9,351 nucleotides of DNA. Source: Zoogloeaceae bacterium (lineage in GTDB: Bacteria; Pseudomonadota; Gammaproteobacteria; Burkholderiales; Rhodocyclaceae). The notes beneath the pieces are model-generated. The model saw only the letters and a list, made by a program, of their open reading frames with translations, was not told the origin of the DNA and did not search any database. The stretch's first letter is position 1; every line of letters begins with the position of its first letter. Shown here piece after piece: positions 7,256 through 9,351 of this stretch. The position numbers were made by a program, and so were the translations under genes. Location of the stretch: positions 1 to 9,351 of the forward strand of contig JAISLJ010000156.1 in the NCBI GenBank assembly GCA_031290955.1, given 5' to 3'.

Positions 7256-7290
7256 AAAAAAACACCCCAAGAGGCCGTAACCCCTTGGGG
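7256..7290 (-). terminator. intrinsic terminator (minus strand)
   Basis: The stem CCCCAAG/CTTGGGG (7265-7271 with 7284-7290) is extended inward by GG/CC past one mismatch and closes a 6-base loop. On the minus strand it is followed after two bases by seven T (7262-7256), a textbook intrinsic terminator. The plus-strand HTH gene ends 11 bases before the tract; the better direction is leftward, for a transcript arriving from the 7300-7503 side. Confidence 0.85.
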
Positions 7291-7299
7291 ATATCTGCG

Positions 7300-7503
7300 T
7301 TACAGGATACAGCCGTCGTGCGCGCGCACGGCGGATGGTCGGTGGTTATCGTCTGGTTGTCCGCGCCCTCGCGATACGGGGGACTGACGAAACGATGCGC
7401 TCTTCGATGCCTTGACGCGCTGCACAACTTCTTTTTTTCCGGCGAAGTCACTCAACACCAGTAACGGCACGGCTTTGCGGGCATTTTTTGGCCAGAGTCG
7501 CAA
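7300..7503 (-). CDS. hypothetical small basic protein, TTG start
   Basis: I do not recognise the family. The frame encodes 67 residues, rich in Arg, Lys and Ser, with a short hydrophobic stretch near the N-terminus (AVPLLVLSDF). The start would be a TTG at 7503 preceded by AGGA four bases upstream. In its favour, the stop lies 10 bases before a strong minus-strand terminator, so a leftward transcript clearly ends here. Against it are the non-ATG start, a disordered-looking C-terminal half and no motif. An overlapping 136-residue minus frame (7041-7451) runs through the terminator and antisense to the HTH gene and is less credible. The terminator may instead serve a non-coding RNA. Confidence 0.35.
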   Translation of the reverse strand: MRLWPKNARKAVPLLVLSDFAGKKEVVQRVKASKSASFRQSPVSRGRGQPDDNHRPSAVRAHDGCIL

Positions 7504-7524
7504 TCTGTCCTGATAGAAAAGTTT

Positions 7525-7561
7525 GCTAATACAAGAATTGTATCAGCATCGTATCAGCATT
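7525..7561. repeat. iteron-like GTATCAGC repeats with palindrome
   Basis: GTATCAGCATC (7540-7550) is followed immediately by GTATCAGCATT (7551-7561). An inverted, one-mismatch copy, GCTAATACAA (7525-7534), pairs across GAA with TTGTATCAGC (7538-7547). Together these make three related 8-mers in 37 bp, just left of a very AT-rich stretch. Such clusters serve as repressor operators or as iterons at plasmid origins; neither role is shown here. Confidence 0.5.
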
Positions 7562-7633
7562 TACATTAATGTTGCAAGAAGATTTGAAAATGTCTGGTTT
7601 AGGTGAAGTAAAGGAAAATAATTAAAAAGAATA

Positions 7634-7650
7634 ATATATATATATATATA
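7634..7650. repeat. (AT)n tract in AT-rich region
   Basis: Seventeen bases of alternating A and T lie within an AT-rich block (about 7560-7665) in an otherwise GC-rich neighbourhood. TATACT at 7659-7664 just downstream is a plausible -10 for the gene starting at 7684, though no good -35 is seen. The tract could also be an easily melted region next to the iteron-like repeats. Confidence 0.6.
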
Positions 7651-7683
7651 GAATACCTTATACTACCTACCTTCCCGGCGGTA

Positions 7684-8028
7684 ATGATTGTCATTCTCCC
7701 TAGACATGACTTACGGCGAAGTCGCCCGATTGCGGAACAGATCGAATCGGTCATGCAGAACATCGGCGAGAGCCTGCGCGACGGCATCCACGAGCAGGCG
7801 CGGGGCAGGGAAGAAGTTGCCGCCGACCGGATTGCCGAAGACCTGCGCACAGGACGGCGGACGCTGGAGCAATCGCTTGCCTACGAGAACCTGCCGAAGA
7901 TCATGCGGGATAACGTATTGGGCATCCTGCGCGAGCGGGGATTGCTCGAAGAAGCGCCCGCGCCTTCCGCCGAATATGCCGAAGATCCAAATCTCTCCCC
8001 CCTACGAGAACTGGAAACGTCGTCGTGA
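7684..8028 (+). CDS. N-terminal part of a polyvalent mobile-element protein (frameshifted)
   Basis: A 114-residue frame rich in charged helices (IAEQIESVMQNIGESLRDGI..., REEVAADRIAEDLRTGRRT). Residues about 55-95 form a module ending IMRDNVLGILRERGLLE that resembles one in the next frame (TMVREKLRQQGLIE), which suggests both belong to one protein. The stop at 8026-8028 is reached only after a C6 run at 7997-8002. Omitting one C would continue into the next frame as DPNLSPYENWKRRRDLRKRG, which reads naturally, whereas the last residues of this frame (LRELETSS) do not. I infer one long gene broken by a +1 shift: mutation, sequencing error or programmed frameshifting. The start at 7684 has only a weak GGCGG upstream. 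The function of the helical modules is unknown. Confidence 0.6.
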   Translation: MIVILPRHDLRRSRPIAEQIESVMQNIGESLRDGIHEQARGREEVAADRIAEDLRTGRRTLEQSLAYENLPKIMRDNVLGILRERGLLEEAPAPSAEYAEDPNLSPLRELETSS

Positions 8029-9351
8029 TTTGCGCAAGCGCGGCCTGTTGGCGGCGGATCCAAACGACCTGCCTCCCCCGCCGGACGATGCCAGCATCAG
8101 CATTCCCAAAGGGGATCAAAATGCCTCAAATCTGGAGGCAAAACCGGAAACCCCCCCTGTGGAGCCCGCCAGCACCATGCCTACGAAGCCGCGCACGGAG
8201 CGGGAAGCGGCAGACGTGCGCCGGATTACGGAGAGCGTGAAGCAGCGCCTGCGACAAGGGATGGACGTGCAGGACGCCATCCGGCAGGAGGAAGAAGAAA
8301 ACGGCGTCCAGGAACCAACAAGCACGATGGTGCGCGAGAAGCTGCGCCAACAGGGTTTGATCGAGCGGGACGCGGACGGGAACTGGCAAATCGTGCCCGC
8401 CCCGGCGCAACGCGCCCGCCCGAAGACCGAGCGCGAGGCAATCGAGCGCCGGAAGGCAGAGGAAGCCAAAGCAAAGGCCGAACGCCCCAAGACCGAGCGC
8501 GAGGCGATGGAGCGCAGGAAGGCGAAGGAAGAACCCAAAAACAAGAAGAAGTGGGGCGAACTTCTTTCCGGAAGCATTGTTGAACGCTTGAAGACATTGG
8601 TTACGCGCGCCCTTTCCGACAGCAAATGGACGCAGCGCACAGCCTTTGCCGAAGGTCAGGAAGCAGACCCAAGCGGCAGACTGGCGCAAGCTTTCGGGCA
8701 TCCTGTTACCCGGCAATATGTAACTCCGGATGATCTTCGCAAGATCATGAAGCGGCACGGCGGAGAGAACGAAACGGAAGCGGACCAACTCGGCCTGACA
8801 GAAGAAGACATCGTTCGCGCCTGGGACGTTCTTGCTGATCCGGAAACCTTCAAGAAAGGACGTTCCAGCAATGGCAAGCCATCCATCGAGTTTGGCAAGA
8901 CATTTACCGATGGAACCTTGATTGTTGCAGAAGTGGAAACGGCGGAAGATGGAGCCGTCAGCATCAAGGCAATCTGGAAGAAGATACCCGGAAGGTCGCA
9001 CGTAAAGGCTATGCCCTTTGTGCAACAGACTCCCGCTGGACGCGCATTACACCAGCCCAACCGTTGTCCGCGCCATGTACGCGGCCTTGGCCAAGCTTGG
9101 CTTCCAGACGGGCCGGGTGCTGGAGCCTTCGGTGGGCGTGGGCAATTTTCTCGGGCTGATGCCCGCCAGCTTGCGCCAGCAAACGCAGGTGACCGGCGTG
9201 GAACTGGATTCCTTGACCAGCCGCCTTGCCGCCGCGCTCAATCCCTCATCGAGCGACGGCAGCGCCCCATTCGTCGCCGTATTCATTTCTTCCCCTTCGG
9301 TTTGTCTTGCGCATCAATCCGCACAGTTCCATGCTCACTTGTGCCTGTCCG
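7976..9351 (+). CDS. polyvalent mobile-element protein, main part with possible PBECR-like domain, runs off edge
   Basis: This frame is open from an ATG at 7976 to the right edge and overlaps the previous ORF by 53 bp; it is probably that protein's continuation. Residue numbers are from 7976. Residues 1-67 are a basic then Pro-rich linker. About 68-140 is a helical module ending TMVREKLRQQGLIE. About 148-185 is a highly charged repeat with RPKTEREA twice. About 244-340 is a compact domain (VTPDDLRKIMKRHGG..., then LGLTEEDIVRAWDVLADPE, IEFGKTFTDGTLIVAEVE, IKAIWKK). Its H261-G, the TEEDI segment and the strand pattern resemble PBECR-type (barnase/EndoU/colicin/RelE-like) nuclease domains of phages and integrative elements; I am only moderately sure. 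From about 9032 the real coding frame seems to switch to the methyltransferase fragment, so residues after about 355 are probably out of frame. Confidence 0.65.
   Translation, partial: MPKIQISPPYENWKRRRDLRKRGLLAADPNDLPPPPDDASISIPKGDQNASNLEAKPETPPVEPASTMPTKPRTEREAADVRRITESVKQRLRQGMDVQDAIRQEEEENGVQEPTSTMVREKLRQQGLIERDADGNWQIVPAPAQRARPKTEREAIERRKAEEAKAKAERPKTEREAMERRKAKEEPKNKKKWGELLSGSIVERLKTLVTRALSDSKWTQRTAFAEGQEADPSGRLAQAFGHPVTRQYVTPDDLRKIMKRHGGENETEADQLGLTEEDIVRAWDVLADPETFKKGRSSNGKPSIEFGKTFTDGTLIVAEVETAEDGAVSIKAIWKKIPGRSHVKAMPFVQQTPAGRALHQPNRCPRHVRGLGQAWLPDGPGAGAFGGRGQFSRADARQLAPANAGDRRGTGFLDQPPCRRAQSLIERRQRPIRRRIHFFPFGLSCASIRTVPCSLVPV
8417..8533 (+). repeat. in-frame 51-nt imperfect direct repeat
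   Basis: The segments 8417-8467 and 8483-8533 match at 43 of 51 positions by my count and are offset by 66 nt, so they stay in frame. They encode RPKTEREAIERRKAEEA and RPKTEREAMERRKAKEE. A more distant copy (KPRTEREA) occurs at 8186-8209. The repeat forms the charged linker between the helical module and the PBECR-like domain and probably forms long helices. Confidence 0.7.
9036..9245 (+). pseudogene. fragment of N6-adenine DNA methyltransferase/helicase polyvalent protein
   Basis: In the frame of 9036 the sequence reads LDAHYTSPTVVRAMYAALAK, then GRVLEPSVGVGNFLGLMP, then VTGVELDSLTSRLAAAL. This is the start of the methyltransferase domain found in very large helicase/methylase proteins of plasmids and integrative elements. 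HYTSP is the usual entry, EPSxGxGxFLGLMP is the SAM-binding motif I, and the acidic VELD is the next strand. After about 9240 the similarity stops, so motif IV (the NPPF-like catalytic motif) and the helicase are missing. The frame has a TAA upstream (about 9002) and no start codon of its own. Dropping one C at 9032-9034 would join it to the preceding frame as VQQTPLDAHYTSP, so it was probably part of the same protein. Confidence 0.75.
9047..9286 (-). pseudogene. 5' end of an opposite-strand gene, truncated by a junction
   Basis: An ATG at 9286 is preceded by AAGGGGAAGAA, a good Shine-Dalgarno, and overlaps the stop of the upstream gene as ATGA. The product begins MNTATNGALPSLDEGLSAAA. From about 9240 leftward the frame is antisense to the methyltransferase fragment, so only the first 14-16 codons are likely genuine, and the 79-residue open frame to 9047 is mostly accidental. 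I do not recognise the family. Confidence 0.4.
9283..9351 (-). CDS. C-terminal end of an unknown gene entering from the right edge
   Basis: On the minus strand the frame is open from the window edge and ends EHGTVRIDAQDKPKGKK at a TGA (9285-9283) overlapping the next ATG. The Lys-rich, polar tail is typical of a protein C-terminus, and the ATGA overlap with a Shine-Dalgarno inside the last codons is typical of coupled operon genes. Only 22 residues are visible, so no family can be named. Confidence 0.45.
   Translation of the reverse strand, partial: RTGTSEHGTVRIDAQDKPKGKK

Noticed and set aside
7041..7451. 136-codon minus-strand frame
   Set aside because: It reads through a strong intrinsic terminator on its own strand and is antisense to the HTH gene.
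7700..7730. Alternative ATG (7707) giving MTYGEVA in another frame for the polyvalent protein
   Set aside because: It has no Shine-Dalgarno, and joining it to the helical module would need a further unexplained frame change.
8126..9025. 299-codon minus-strand frame
   Set aside because: It is antisense to the polyvalent protein frame; its Leu/Arg/Phe-rich pattern mirrors the charged repeats on the plus strand and it has no Shine-Dalgarno.

Overview
The window looks like a betaproteobacterial chromosome segment (moderately high GC) running into a mobile-DNA-derived region. The left part, up to about 5770, carries housekeeping genes in arrangements common in Betaproteobacteria: engB divergent from a diheme cytochrome c4 gene, and trxA followed by rho. 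The family calls come from reading motifs by eye; no search was run.

Layout. 1-389: no recognisable gene. 390-1052 (-): EngB ribosome-assembly GTPase. 1198-1824 (+): periplasmic cytochrome c4. 1844-2860 (+): secreted PHB-depolymerase-type serine esterase, 19 nt downstream and probably co-transcribed. 2861-3306: intergenic, containing a nested palindromic element of about 127 bp. 3307-3633 (+): thioredoxin. 3634-3847: long pyrimidine-rich rho leader. 3848-5104 (+): Rho factor. 5108-5770 (+): YcbL-type metallo-beta-lactamase-fold hydrolase, 3 nt after rho.

From about 5771 the character changes: shorter genes, AT-rich spacers, broken reading frames and mobile-element families. A short perfect palindrome with an extra half-site lies at 5793-5824. 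It is followed by a stem-loop and then the C-terminal remnant of a tyrosine recombinase (5868-6245, -), in which a TAA stands where the catalytic tyrosine codon is expected. Next come an unrecognised gene (6246-6917, -) and a divergent 62-residue HTH regulator (7057-7245, +). A good sigma70-like promoter with a palindrome in its spacer sits between them. A weak minus-strand ORF (7300-7503) ends at a convincing intrinsic terminator.

After an AT-rich region with iteron-like repeats, a large plus-strand frame begins at 7684 and runs to the edge. I read it as a broken polyvalent protein of the kind found on integrative elements and plasmids: tandem helical modules, a charged linker, a possible PBECR-like nuclease-fold domain, and the start of an N6-adenine methyltransferase/helicase. 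It is interrupted at a C6 run (7997-8002), and a second frame change occurs near 9032. At about 9240 methyltransferase similarity stops and meets the start of an opposite-strand gene, which suggests a rearrangement junction. The right part is best read as a decayed or rearranged integrative element. The strongest points are the integrase nonsense codon, the frame-switching polyvalent protein, the 9240 junction, the operator-in-spacer divergent promoter and the nested palindrome at 2921-3047.
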